Assembly (NCBI RefSeq): GCF_003111685.1
Contig: NZ_CP022190.1
Coordinates: 186,001 to 250,000 of the forward strand
Length of the DNA: 64,000 nt
Source of the DNA: Alloyangia pacifica
GTDB taxonomy: Bacteria; Pseudomonadota; Alphaproteobacteria; Rhodobacterales; Rhodobacteraceae
Direction: 5' to 3'
The notes beneath the pieces are model-generated. The model ran no database searches, had not been told where the DNA came from, and saw only the letters and a list, made by a program, of their open reading frames with translations. Positions 48,817 to 57,579 of this stretch are shown here, piece by piece; the stretch's first letter is position 1; each line of letters starts with the position of its first letter. Both the position numbers and the translations under genes were made by a program.

Positions 48817-49302
48817 ATGTTTCTAAACCTCTGGCACAAGGTGATCGGCCCGGCGTTCCGGCGGCCGCCGCGATTTCAGGTCGCGGCGATGTGCTATCGC
48901 CCTGCCGATTGCGCCGGGGGCTTCGAGGTTCTGCTGATCGCCTCGCGGGGAACGAAGCGCTGGGTTCTGCCCAAGGGCTGGCCCAAGGCCGGGCTCGACT
49001 CCGCCGGTGCCGCGCTCGAGGAAGCCTGGGAGGAAGCCGGGGTCGTCTTTACCACCGGCGAGACCGCCGAGATCGGCAGCTACCGCTACGACAAGCGCCT
49101 CGATGGAGGCCTGCCGCTCGACACGGTGGTCTTTGTCTATGCCGCAGAGGTGAGCAAGCTGCGCGACGACTACCCTGAAGCCGGCCAGCGCGATCGGCGC
49201 TGGGTGGAGCCGGGCGAAGCTGCTAGGATGGTCGACGAACCCGGGCTCCGGGCCCTGCTCGCCCGGGTGCCGAGCCTGCTTCCCCTGCCCCGGACCAGCT
49301 GA
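48817..49302 (+). CDS. Nudix hydrolase
   Basis: 161 residues. The Nudix box covers GWPKAGLDSAG..LEEAWEEAGV and departs from the consensus: Leu replaces the early Glu and Glu replaces the Arg of REUxEE, though the EExG core is intact. KRWVLPKGWPK before it is typical of diphosphoinositol polyphosphate phosphohydrolase-like bacterial members. TAGGAGG lies before the ATG. It is followed after 5 bp by the phosphate transporter, so the pair is probably co-transcribed, which would fit a polyphosphate or phosphate-related role (inference). Confidence 0.87.
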   Translation: MFLNLWHKVIGPAFRRPPRFQVAAMCYRPADCAGGFEVLLIASRGTKRWVLPKGWPKAGLDSAGAALEEAWEEAGVVFTTGETAEIGSYRYDKRLDGGLPLDTVVFVYAAEVSKLRDDYPEAGQRDRRWVEPGEAARMVDEPGLRALLARVPSLLPLPRTS

Positions 49303-49307
49303 CCCCC

Positions 49308-50822
49308 ATGACCGAGCCCAGGCACCGCGCGGGCCACTCCGCGTCACAGCACGACTCCGAGCAGGCCTGGCCGACGCTGGACAAGGATCTCGGACGCCTG
49401 TCGCTGATTGAATCCGCCGCCATCCACACCGCCCGCCCGCTGATTGGCGTCGGCGTGTCGCTGCTGTTCATCGCCATCGTCACCGCGATCGTCGCCGTCG
49501 CGGCGGGCGAGCTTCAGGGCACGCTGATGATCTCCATCGCCGCCGCCTTCGCCGCCTACATGGCGCTGAACATCGGCGCCAATGACGTGGCCAACAACAT
49601 GGGCCCGGCGGTGGGGGCGAACGCCCTGTCGATGGCCGGGGCCATCGCCATCGCCGCGCTCTGCGAGACCGCAGGTGCCCTGCTGGCCGGCGGCGAGGTG
49701 GTCTCGACCATCTCCGGCGGCATCATCGCGCAGGGCGAGATCGCCGACAGCGCGCATTTCGTGCGGGCGATGATGTCGGCCATGCTGGCCGCCGCCATCT
49801 GGATCAACGCCGCCACGGTGCTGCGCGCCCCGGTCTCGACGACCCATGCGGTGGTCGGCGGCGTCATGGGCTCGGGCATCGCCGCCGCCGGGCTCGGCAC
49901 GGTCAACTGGGCAACGATGAGCGCCATCACCGCCAGCTGGGTGATCTCGCCGATCCTGGGCGGAGTGATCGCGGCTTCGGTGCTCGCCTTCATCAAGTGG
50001 AAGATCATGTATGTGCCCGACCGGATCGCCGCCGCGCGGGTCTGGCTGCCGGTGCTGATCGGGGTCATGGCGGGCACCTTCGCCTGTTATCTCGCGCTCA
50101 AGGGGCTGCGGCGGGTGATCGATCTCGATCTCCACGAGGCGGCGCTCCTCGGCCTCGCGGTCGGCCTGCTGAGCTGGCGGCTCTCGGTGCCGCTTGTGCG
50201 GCGGCAGTCGCAGGGCATGAGCAACCGCAACGCGTCGCTCAAGGCGCTGTTCCGCCTGCCGCTCGTGGTTTCGGCCGGGCTGCTCTCCTTTGCCCATGGC
50301 GCAAACGACGTGGCCAATGCGGTCGGCCCGCTCGGAGCTATCGTGCGCGCGCTGCAGACCGAGGACCGTGCCGCCGATCTTGACGTAATGCCGCATTGGG
50401 TGCTGATGATCGGCGCGCTGGGGATCTCTTGCGGCCTGATCTTCTTCGGCCCGAGGATGATCCGCATGGTCGGCAGCCAGATCACCAAGCTCAACCCGAT
50501 GCGCGCCTATTGCGTGGCGCTCTCGGCGGCGTTGACGGTGATCCTCGCGTCCTGGCTCGGGCTGCCGGTCAGCTCGACCCATATCGCGGTCGGTGGCGTG
50601 TTCGGGGTCGGCTTTTACCGCGAATGGTACATGGCGCGCCGCGCCCGCCACAGCGACCCAAAGCGGGCCGCCAAGCTGCTCCCGCCCGAGGAACGGCAGC
50701 GCCGCAAGCTGGTCCGCCGCTCGCATTTCATGACCATCATCGCCGCCTGGCTGGTGACGGTGCCCGCCTCGGCGCTGCTGTCGGCGCTTTGCTTCCTACT
50801 CCTCACCACGCTGGTCGGCTAA
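49308..50822 (+). CDS. pit: Low-affinity inorganic phosphate transporter (Pit family)
   Basis: 504 residues with about ten to twelve membrane segments. The duplicated Pit signature is present: GANDVANNMGPAVG at 90-103 and GANDVANAVGPLG at about 331-343. PVSTTHAVVGGVMGSGIA and PVSSTHIAVGGVFGVGF form the second conserved pair. Proton-coupled, metal-phosphate uptake across the inner membrane is the family function. A short cytoplasmic N-terminal extension of about 40 residues is polar. Confidence 0.93.
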   Translation: MTEPRHRAGHSASQHDSEQAWPTLDKDLGRLSLIESAAIHTARPLIGVGVSLLFIAIVTAIVAVAAGELQGTLMISIAAAFAAYMALNIGANDVANNMGPAVGANALSMAGAIAIAALCETAGALLAGGEVVSTISGGIIAQGEIADSAHFVRAMMSAMLAAAIWINAATVLRAPVSTTHAVVGGVMGSGIAAAGLGTVNWATMSAITASWVISPILGGVIAASVLAFIKWKIMYVPDRIAAARVWLPVLIGVMAGTFACYLALKGLRRVIDLDLHEAALLGLAVGLLSWRLSVPLVRRQSQGMSNRNASLKALFRLPLVVSAGLLSFAHGANDVANAVGPLGAIVRALQTEDRAADLDVMPHWVLMIGALGISCGLIFFGPRMIRMVGSQITKLNPMRAYCVALSAALTVILASWLGLPVSSTHIAVGGVFGVGFYREWYMARRARHSDPKRAAKLLPPEERQRRKLVRRSHFMTIIAAWLVTVPASALLSALCFLLLTTLVG

Positions 50823-50947
50823 GCGCAATCGGCGCTTTACGGGCCGGGGTGCAGGGTATATAGCGCACCCTTTCCCGGCGCCCTGACTCGGTCTGACTTC
50901 TCGTACCGACATCCTTCGCCGACAGTCCTTGGATCGGATCTCAGACC

Positions 50948-52849
50948 TTGAAAAAAACCCTCGCAGCCGCTCTGCAAGCCCGTGGATATGAAACGCTCAC
51001 CCCGGTGCAGGAAGCCGTGGCCGACCCGGCCGTAGCCGGTGCCGACCTGCTCGTTTCCGCGCAGACCGGTTCGGGCAAGACGGTGGGCTTCGGCCTTGCC
51101 ATTGCCCCCGCAATCCTCGGCGACGCCGAGAGCTTCGGCGCCGCTGGCGCGCCGGAAGCGCTGATCATCGCCCCCACCCGCGAACTCGCGCTGCAGGTCC
51201 GCCGCGAGCTGAGCTGGCTCTATGCCGAAGCCGGTGCCGTCATGGCCTCCTGCGTCGGCGGCATGGACGCGCGCACCGAGCGCCGGGCGCTCGAGCGCGG
51301 CGCGCATATCGTCGTCGCCACCCCGGGCCGCCTGTGCGACCACCTGCGCCGCGGCGCGCTGGATCTCTCGCAGGTCAAGGCTGTGGTGCTCGACGAGGCC
51401 GACGAGATGCTCGACCTCGGCTTCCGTGAAGACCTCGAGACCATCCTCGAGGCCTCCAACCCCGAGCGTCAGACGCTGCTGTTCTCGGCCACCGTCTCGC
51501 CGCAGATCGCGCAACTGGCGCAGCGCTACCAGCGCGACTCGCAGCGCATCCAGGTGCAGGGCGGGGCCAAGCAGCACTCCGACATCGAATACCGCGCGGT
51601 GATCGTCGCCCAGGGCGACCAGGAGAACGCGATCACCAACCTGCTGCGCTTCCACGAGGCGCCCAACGCCATCGTCTTCGCCAACACCCGCGCCACCGTG
51701 TCGCGTCTGGTGTCGCGGCTGACCAACCGCGGCTTTGCCGTGGTGGGCCTGTCGGGCGAACTGAGCCAGGACGAGCGCAGCCACGCGCTGCAGGCGATGC
51801 GCGACGGCCGCGCCCGTGTCTGCGTCGCGACCGATGTGGCCGCCCGCGGCATCGACCTGCCGAACCTCGATCTGGTGGTCCACGCCGAGCTGCCGCAGAG
51901 CAACGAGGCGCTGCTGCACCGTTCGGGCCGCACCGGCCGCGCCGGGCGCAAGGGCATCTCGGCGCTGATCGTGCCGCTGCGCGACCGCAAGAAGGCCGAG
52001 CGTATCATGCGCTTCGCCAAGGTCGAGGCCGAATGGGGCGAAGCCCCCAGTGCCGATGCGGTGCTGGAGCGCGACGAGGCGCGGATGCTGGCCGATCCCA
52101 TGTGGACCGACCCCTCGCCCGAGACCGACGCCGCGCTGGTGAGCCAGATCACCGAGAAGTACAGCGCCGAGGAAATCGCCCAGGCGATGGTGCGCCAGTG
52201 GCGCGGCCAGCGCTCGGCCCCCGAGGAGCTGCTGCCCGTGGATGCCCGCGCCGAGAAGGCGCCGCGCACGGAACCCTTCGGCCCGAGCCGCTGGTTCACC
52301 GTCACCGTCGGCCGCGAAGGCAATGCCAACCCGCGCTGGCTGCTGCCGAAGATCTGCCGCGCCGGCAACATCACCCGCGAGGCACTCGGCGCCATCCGCA
52401 TCGCCGACGAGCTGACCTACGTCGAGATCGCCGACAGCGCGGTCGAGGGCTTCCTCGAGGCGCTCGGCCCCGACATGGAAGTGGCGCAGGGCCTCGTGAT
52501 GGAGCAGGTCGACGGCCTGCCCGAAGAGCTCAAGAGCGCGCCGCGTGGCCCCAAGAAGCCCGGCGGCTTCAAGAAAGAGGGCGGCTTCCGCAAGGAAGGC
52601 GGTTTCAAGAAAGAAGGCGGCTTCCGCAAAGAGGGTGGCTTCCGCAAGGAAGGCGGCTTCAAGAAGAAGGAAGGCTTTGGCGGTCCCGGCGGCTTCAAGC
52701 GCAAGGCCGAGGACGGCGACTTCGAGCGCCCGCGCCGCGAGCGTGCCGAGGGCGACAAGCCCAAGGGCAAGTTCGGTGCCAAGAAATCCTTCAAGGACAC
52801 TGACGGTGCCCACAAGAAGGCCGCGCCGAAAAAGCACCGCAAGGGCTGA
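50948..52849 (+). CDS. DEAD-box RNA helicase with DbpA-like RNA-binding domain and repeat tail
   Basis: 633 residues from TTG at 50948. Helicase motifs: Q-motif region YETLTPVQEA, SAQTGSGKT at 37-45, PTREL, TPGR, DEAD at about 150, SAT, and HRSGRTGRAG. A DbpA-type RNA-recognition domain follows at about 440-525 (WFTVTVGREGNANPRWLLPKI). The C-terminal tail of about 95 residues contains six GGF(K/R)K(E/K) units, then a basic region. DbpA/CsdA-like proteins act in ribosome assembly and cold adaptation. Monocistronic, ended by a strong terminator. Confidence 0.93.
   Translation: MKKTLAAALQARGYETLTPVQEAVADPAVAGADLLVSAQTGSGKTVGFGLAIAPAILGDAESFGAAGAPEALIIAPTRELALQVRRELSWLYAEAGAVMASCVGGMDARTERRALERGAHIVVATPGRLCDHLRRGALDLSQVKAVVLDEADEMLDLGFREDLETILEASNPERQTLLFSATVSPQIAQLAQRYQRDSQRIQVQGGAKQHSDIEYRAVIVAQGDQENAITNLLRFHEAPNAIVFANTRATVSRLVSRLTNRGFAVVGLSGELSQDERSHALQAMRDGRARVCVATDVAARGIDLPNLDLVVHAELPQSNEALLHRSGRTGRAGRKGISALIVPLRDRKKAERIMRFAKVEAEWGEAPSADAVLERDEARMLADPMWTDPSPETDAALVSQITEKYSAEEIAQAMVRQWRGQRSAPEELLPVDARAEKAPRTEPFGPSRWFTVTVGREGNANPRWLLPKICRAGNITREALGAIRIADELTYVEIADSAVEGFLEALGPDMEVAQGLVMEQVDGLPEELKSAPRGPKKPGGFKKEGGFRKEGGFKKEGGFRKEGGFRKEGGFKKKEGFGGPGGFKRKAEDGDFERPRRERAEGDKPKGKFGAKKSFKDTDGAHKKAAPKKHRKG
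52562..52669 (+). repeat. Six tandem 18-bp units encoding GGF(K/R)K(E/K)
   Basis: In-frame tandem units at 52562, 52580, 52598, 52616, 52634 and 52652. Five read GGFKKE or GGFRKE and the last GGFKKK. Codon use varies slightly between units (GGC/GGT, AAA/AAG). The units make up residues 539-574 of the helicase, a flexible Gly/Phe/basic tail likely to bind RNA. Unit number could vary between strains. Confidence 0.9.
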
Positions 52850-52875
52850 AGCCCGCGCCTCGCTCTGCATGAAAG

Positions 52876-52906
52876 AAGGCCGCCGGATTATCCGGCGGCC
52901 TTTTTC
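52876..52906. terminator. Bidirectional terminator between the helicase gene and emrB
   Basis: A 12-bp stem, AAGGCCGCCGGA / TCCGGCGGCCTT, with a 2-nt loop, and TTTTTCG on the plus strand. The two flanking genes converge. Confidence 0.85.
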
Positions 52907-52953
52907 GTTGTCGCTCTCCGGCCCGTGGTCGGCCCGGCGGGTCGGGCGGCGCC

Positions 52954-54519
52954 TCAGTGCGCCGCCGCCCCTGCCCCCTTGGCCGGGGGCTTCATCGCCA
53001 GCGCCATGATCGCGAGCCCGGCGAAGAGCACGGTGATCAGCAGGAACACATCGATGAAGGACATCACCGTCGCCTGCTGGGCCACCCGCCCGGCCATCTG
53101 CTGCAGCGCGCCCTTGTCGCCGTCGATGCCCTGCGCCGAGAGGTTATGCCCCATCATCTCGAGCTGCCGCAGCGCCTCGGGGTTGTCCCAGCTCAGCGCT
53201 TCTTTCAGCCGGGCGGTGTGCAGCGCTCCGCGATCGGTCAGCGCCGTGTTGATCAGCGCCAGCCCCACCGCGCCGCCAAGGTTGCGCATCAGGTTGTACA
53301 GCCCCGAGGCGCTCTTCATCTTCTGCGGCGGCAATGTGCCAAGTGCGAGGTTGTTGATCGGCACCATGCAGATCATCAGCGACAGGCCGCGCAGCACCTG
53401 CGGCCAGAGCAGCTCCTGGAAATCCCACTCGGCGGTCATGCCGGTCAGCATCCAGGACGACACCCCGAAGCCGATAAAGCCCATCATCAGCATCAGCCGC
53501 AGGTCCATCTTCGACGACAGGACCCCGGCAAGCGGCGCCGAGACGAACATGGCAAGCCCCGAGACGAAGACCGTCTCGCCGGTCATCAGGCTGTCGTAGC
53601 CGCGGATCGAGCTGAGATAGAGCGGGTAGAGATAGGTCATCCCGTAAAGCCCGATCCCCATCACGAAGCTGAACACCGAGCCGACCGCGAAGTTTGTGTC
53701 GGCAAAGGCCGAGAAGTCCACGACCGGGTTCTTCAGCGTGAAGGCGCGCCAGAAGGTGACGATGCCGCCGATCACCATGACCACGAAGAGCGCGGCGACA
53801 ATCTCGTCCTGGAACCAGTCGTTGCCCGGGCCTTCCTCGAGCACGTATTCCATCGCGCCGAGGAAACAGGCCAGCGCCCCGAGGCCGATCCAGTCGAATG
53901 TGTCAAAGAGCTTCCAGTCGGGCTTGTCGAAATCGACCAGCGTCAGCACGCCGATGGTCACCAGGATGCCCGCAGGCACGTTGACCAGGAACAACCAGTG
54001 CCAGCTCATCGCGTGGCTGAGATAGCCGCCGACCGTGGGGCCAACGGTGGGGGCAAGCGTCGCCACGAGGCCGATCATCGGCGAGACGATCGCCCGCTTC
54101 GACGGCGGGAAGAGCGTGAAGGCTGCGGCAAAGACCGAGGGGATCATGCCACCCCCCAGAAAGCCCTGAACCGCGCGCCACAGGATCATCTCGTTGATCG
54201 AGCCAGAGGTGGCGCACATGAAGGACGCCGCGGTGAATCCCGCCGCCGAGATGGCGAAGAGATAGCGCGTCGACATCATTCGACCCAGCAGGCCCGAAAG
54301 CGGGATCATGATGACCTCGGCGATCAGATATGAGGTCTGCACCCAGCTGATCTCATCCGCCGAGGCGCCAAGACCCGCCTGGATCTCGGGCAGCGAGGCC
54401 GAGACGATCTGGATGTCGAGGATCGCCATGAACATGCCGAAGACCATGACGAAAAACGCCGCGACCCTGCGCGGCGTAAGTTCGGGTTCTGCGGCCTGGG
54501 GTTGGGCTTCGGTGCTCAT
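52954..54519 (-). CDS. emrB: DHA2 family multidrug efflux permease (EmrB-like)
   Basis: 521 residues with fourteen predicted membrane segments. DHA2 blocks: FGMFMAILDIQIVSASLPEI, ISWVQTSYLIAEVIMIPLSG, and GGGMIPSVFAAAFTLFPPSKR. Works with the EmrA adaptor and an outer-membrane channel to export hydrophobic drugs. Start overlaps the emrA stop by 4 nt. No outer-membrane factor gene is in this locus. Confidence 0.94.
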   Translation of the reverse strand: MSTEAQPQAAEPELTPRRVAAFFVMVFGMFMAILDIQIVSASLPEIQAGLGASADEISWVQTSYLIAEVIMIPLSGLLGRMMSTRYLFAISAAGFTAASFMCATSGSINEMILWRAVQGFLGGGMIPSVFAAAFTLFPPSKRAIVSPMIGLVATLAPTVGPTVGGYLSHAMSWHWLFLVNVPAGILVTIGVLTLVDFDKPDWKLFDTFDWIGLGALACFLGAMEYVLEEGPGNDWFQDEIVAALFVVMVIGGIVTFWRAFTLKNPVVDFSAFADTNFAVGSVFSFVMGIGLYGMTYLYPLYLSSIRGYDSLMTGETVFVSGLAMFVSAPLAGVLSSKMDLRLMLMMGFIGFGVSSWMLTGMTAEWDFQELLWPQVLRGLSLMICMVPINNLALGTLPPQKMKSASGLYNLMRNLGGAVGLALINTALTDRGALHTARLKEALSWDNPEALRQLEMMGHNLSAQGIDGDKGALQQMAGRVAQQATVMSFIDVFLLITVLFAGLAIMALAMKPPAKGAGAAAH

Positions 54520-55673
54520 TTCACCACCCCTGCAAGCTCCGTGCCCTCGGGCGCGGTGCGCGTGTCGATCTCCACCACTGCCGAGAGGCCGGCGCGCAGG
54601 CCCTGCGTGTCTTCGGGCAGCTCGATGCGCACCGGCACCCGCTGCACGATCTTGGTGAAGTTGCCGGTGGCATTGTCAGCTGGCAATAGGGAGAAGACCG
54701 AGCCGGTCGCCGGTGCGACCGAGACCACGCGGCCCTCAACCTCATGGCCCTCCATGGCGTCGATGCTGACCTTGACGGTCTCGCCGGGATGGATGCCAGC
54801 CAGCTGGGTTTCCTTGAAATTCGCCTCGACGTAGAGCCCGTGATCGGGGACCACGGCGGCAAGCCGGGCGCCGACGCTGACCAGCTCGCCCTCTTCGATG
54901 GCGATATTGGCGACGGTGCCGTCGAAGGGCGCGCGCAGCACGGTATGATCGAGATTCCGCTCCGCCTGCGCGATGTCGAGTTCCATCTCGCGGCGGCTGG
55001 ACTCGGTCTCGGCCCGCTCGGCCTTCAGCACCTCGACCTGCGCCTCCGCGCCCTTGATCGCGGCTGCTGCGGCGGCGCGATTGGCCTTGGCGGTTTCGAG
55101 CGCCTCGGTGGCGTCATCGAGATCGGCCTGCGAGGTCACCTTGCGCGCAGCCAGCCCTTCGGACCGGGTCAGCGCGGTCTGCGCGCTGCGCAGCGCCGCC
55201 TCGGCGGCGGAAAGCTCGGCCTCGGCCTGGCTTACGCTGGCTTCTGCCGCAGCGGTCTCGGCGTCGATCCGGGCAAGCGTCCGCTCGAGCGTCGGCAGTT
55301 GCGCCTGCTTCTGCTCGAGCGCGATGCGGTAGTCGCCGTCCTCGATCCGGACCAGTACGTCGCCCTTGCTCACATGCTGGTTCGCCTGCACCGGGATCTC
55401 CTCCACATATCCCTGCAGCTTGGACGACACGAGCGAGAGATCCGCCTGCACATAGGCGTCGTCGGTCTCGATCATGAAGCGCCCGTCGGTCCACCAGCCG
55501 TACCCTTCGTAACCGCCCGCCAGCAGCGCGATCAGCGCGATCCCCCCAAGGATGCGCTTCTTGCGCCCGGACTTCTTCGGCGGTGCCTCGGCGGTCTCGT
55601 GAGTGGTGGCTTGCTGAGGCGTGGCCGGACGGGTCGCGGGATCGGTGGTTTCAATGCGGTCATGACGGGACAT
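54516..55673 (-). CDS. emrA: HlyD-family membrane fusion protein (EmrA-like)
   Basis: Periplasmic adaptor for EmrB, 385 residues from the ATG at 55673. One N-terminal helix (about 40-60). The N-terminal barrel-sandwich half is DDAYVQADLSLVSSKLQGYVEEIPVQANQHV. A long Ala/Glu-rich coiled coil spans about residues 110-235, and DHTVLRAPFDGTVANI closes the barrel. First gene of the pair; two palindromes precede it. The longer frame to 55826 reads through those operators and is rejected. Confidence 0.93.
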   Translation of the reverse strand: MSRHDRIETTDPATRPATPQQATTHETAEAPPKKSGRKKRILGGIALIALLAGGYEGYGWWTDGRFMIETDDAYVQADLSLVSSKLQGYVEEIPVQANQHVSKGDVLVRIEDGDYRIALEQKQAQLPTLERTLARIDAETAAAEASVSQAEAELSAAEAALRSAQTALTRSEGLAARKVTSQADLDDATEALETAKANRAAAAAAIKGAEAQVEVLKAERAETESSRREMELDIAQAERNLDHTVLRAPFDGTVANIAIEEGELVSVGARLAAVVPDHGLYVEANFKETQLAGIHPGETVKVSIDAMEGHEVEGRVVSVAPATGSVFSLLPADNATGNFTKIVQRVPVRIELPEDTQGLRAGLSAVVEIDTRTAPEGTELAGVVK

Positions 55674-55722
55674 GGGGTCACCTTCGGGGAGTCGAATGCA
55701 AATGGGAGGAGAGATTCGCTGA

Positions 55723-55740
55723 TCGAACCGCTCGGTTCGA
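55723..55740. promoter_or_regulatory. TetR-type operator 1 (18-bp palindrome)
   Basis: TCGAACCG-CT-CGGTTCGA, perfect 8-bp arms with a 2-nt centre, in the emrA-tetR intergenic region about 50 bp before emrA. Nearly identical to operator 2. Confidence 0.8.
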
Positions 55741-55779
55741 CACGACATAGGAGGGTGACGCTGCGAAATCAAGACTTCA

Positions 55780-55797
55780 TCGAACCGGTTGGTTCGA
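55780..55797. promoter_or_regulatory. TetR-type operator 2 (18-bp palindrome)
   Basis: TCGAACC-GGTT-GGTTCGA, 7-bp arms (8 counting the flanking A/T), 4 nt before the TetR start. Centre-to-centre distance to operator 1 is 57 bp. Confidence 0.8.
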
Positions 55798-55801
55798 TTA
55801 T

Positions 55802-56473
55802 ATGAGCTGCATGAAACTCGACACACTCACGGAAAAGGCCAAGGCCTGCGCGCAGAAGCGCCGCCATGCCGCGGGCGAAGACCCTGAAAAGCGCCGTCAA
55901 ATCCTAGACGGCGCGTGGCAGGTCTTTGTCGATCAGGGATTCGACGCCGCCTCGATGAACAGCATCTGCAAGGCGGCTGGAGTCTCGAAGGGCACGCTCT
56001 ATGTCTACTTCGAGAACAAGGAAGACCTCTTCGTCGCGCTGGTCGAGGACAAGCGCCGCGATTTCTTCGACGGTATCTTCGCGCGGCTGGCCGAGGCCGG
56101 CACAATCGAAGACCGGCTGATGGCCTATGCCGTCGGCCTGTCGACGCAACTCAATTCCGAGGAGGTCATCCGCGCGCAGCGCATCGTGATCAGCGTCGTC
56201 GAGCGGATGCCTGAACTCGGCATGCGCTTCTACGATGCCGGGGCGCGCCATTTCCTGAGCTGTCTCGAAGACTTCCTGCAGAGCGAGACCGAGGCCGGCA
56301 ACCTCAACGTGACCGACCCCGAGTTGGCCGCCGGGCAATTCATCGAGCTTTCGACCACGCTGACCTGGCGCCCGCGCCTCTTCGGCCGCCGGCCCGACGC
56401 GCCAAGCGAGGAAGAGATCACCCGCGTCGCGAAGGACGCGGTACGGGTGTTCCTGGCCGCCTACAGGGCATAA
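55802..56473 (+). CDS. TetR family regulator of the emrAB-like efflux operon
   Basis: 223 residues. The N-terminal DNA-binding domain has EKRRQILDGAWQVFVDQGFDAASMNSICKAAGVSKGTLYVYFENKEDLF, the typical TetR helix-turn-helix with the Y-F block. A C-terminal ligand-binding domain follows. Divergent from emrA and next to two matching palindromes, so autorepression and repression of emrAB are inferred. The start is ATG at 55802 or 55811; neither has a strong ribosome-binding site, and operator 2 abuts the first. Confidence 0.92.
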   Translation: MSCMKLDTLTEKAKACAQKRRHAAGEDPEKRRQILDGAWQVFVDQGFDAASMNSICKAAGVSKGTLYVYFENKEDLFVALVEDKRRDFFDGIFARLAEAGTIEDRLMAYAVGLSTQLNSEEVIRAQRIVISVVERMPELGMRFYDAGARHFLSCLEDFLQSETEAGNLNVTDPELAAGQFIELSTTLTWRPRLFGRRPDAPSEEEITRVAKDAVRVFLAAYRA

Positions 56474-56498
56474 GGCGCCCGCGCGGGGCGCCTTGGTT
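56472..56498 (+). terminator. Terminator after tetR
   Basis: An 8-bp stem, AAGGCGCC / GGCGCCTT, then GGTTT, before the convergent ornithine cyclodeaminase gene. Confidence 0.6.
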
Positions 56499-56514
56499 TC
56501 GGTCCGCGGGCGCC

Positions 56515-57579
56515 TCAACCGGCGCGGGTGAGCATCCCGAAGAGATCGCGGGGATCGTCCGGGTCGGCCAGCAGATCGAGCTGCTCACAGAACTGCCCGT
56601 CCGCGATCAGCCCATGCACGTAGCGCAGCGCCGAGAAGTCCTCGATGGCAAAGCCCACGGAATCAAACAGCGTGATCTGCTTGGCATCGCGCCGCCCCGG
56701 CATCTCGCCGCGCATGACCTGCCAGAGCTCGGTGACCGGGTAATCCGCCTCGAGCTGCTGGATCTCGCCCTCGATGCGGGTCTGCTCGGGGTATTCCACG
56801 AAGATGTCCGAACGCAGCAGGATGTCGCGGTGCAGTTCGGTCTTGCCGGGGCAGTCGCCGCCGATGGCGTTGATGTGCACACCGCTGCCGACCATGTTGT
56901 CGGTCAGGATCGTCGCGTACTGCTTGTCGGCGGTGCAGGTGGTGATCACCTGCGCGCCCTCCACCGCCGCTTCCGGACTGGTGCAGCGCACCACGTCAAA
57001 GCCCTGCGCCTTCAGGTTGCGCTCGGCCTTGTCGGTCGCCGCCGGGTCGATGTCGTAGAGCCGTAGCCGGTTGATCCCGCAGAGTGCGCGGAAGGCCAGC
57101 GCCTGGAACTCGCATTGCGCGCCGTTGCCGATCATCGCCATGACCTCGGCGCCCTTGGGCGCGAGGTACTTGCCGACCAGTGCCGAGGTTGCCGCCGTGC
57201 GCAGTGCGGTCAGCAGGGTCATCTCGGTCAGCAGGATCGGGTAGCCGTTGGCCACGGACGAGAGCACGCCGAAGGCGGTGACGGTCTGGTAGCCTTCGCG
57301 CATGTTCTTGGGGTGGCCGTTGACGTATTTGAAGCCATAGTTCTCGGCGTCCGCAGTCGGCATCAGCTCGATCACCCCGTCGCGCGAATGCGATGCGACG
57401 CGCGGCGTCTTGTCGAACTCGGGCCAGCGCTTGAAGTCGTCCTCGATGACGGCAGCAAGGCCGGTGATGAAGGCCTCTACGCCATGGGCGTGCACCAGTT
57501 TCATCATGTTCTCGACCGACACAAAGGGCACATAGGCCAGTTCGGAGGGTTTTAGGGTCGAAGGTTTCACGGCCATCAT
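56515..57579 (-). CDS. ocd: Ornithine cyclodeaminase
   Basis: Converts L-ornithine to L-proline and ammonia using bound NAD+. 354 residues of the OCD/mu-crystallin family, starting at the ATG at 57579 that shares its A with the arginase stop (TGATG). The dinucleotide fold has MAMIGNGAQCEFQALAFRAL and YDIDPAATDKAERN. INAIGGDCPGKTELHRDIL contains the catalytic Asp, as in true OCD. The pairing with arginase supports an arginine to ornithine to proline route. Confidence 0.94.
   Translation of the reverse strand: MMAVKPSTLKPSELAYVPFVSVENMMKLVHAHGVEAFITGLAAVIEDDFKRWPEFDKTPRVASHSRDGVIELMPTADAENYGFKYVNGHPKNMREGYQTVTAFGVLSSVANGYPILLTEMTLLTALRTAATSALVGKYLAPKGAEVMAMIGNGAQCEFQALAFRALCGINRLRLYDIDPAATDKAERNLKAQGFDVVRCTSPEAAVEGAQVITTCTADKQYATILTDNMVGSGVHINAIGGDCPGKTELHRDILLRSDIFVEYPEQTRIEGEIQQLEADYPVTELWQVMRGEMPGRRDAKQITLFDSVGFAIEDFSALRYVHGLIADGQFCEQLDLLADPDDPRDLFGMLTRAG

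Noticed and set aside
50837..52870. 677-codon minus-strand frame opposite the DEAD-box helicase
   Set aside because: Shadow of the helicase codon bias; no motifs, and the helicase motifs on the plus strand are complete.
55680..55826. N-terminal extension of emrA through the operator region
   Set aside because: It would translate both palindromes and overlap tetR; the ATG at 55673 gives a standard HlyD-family N-terminus.
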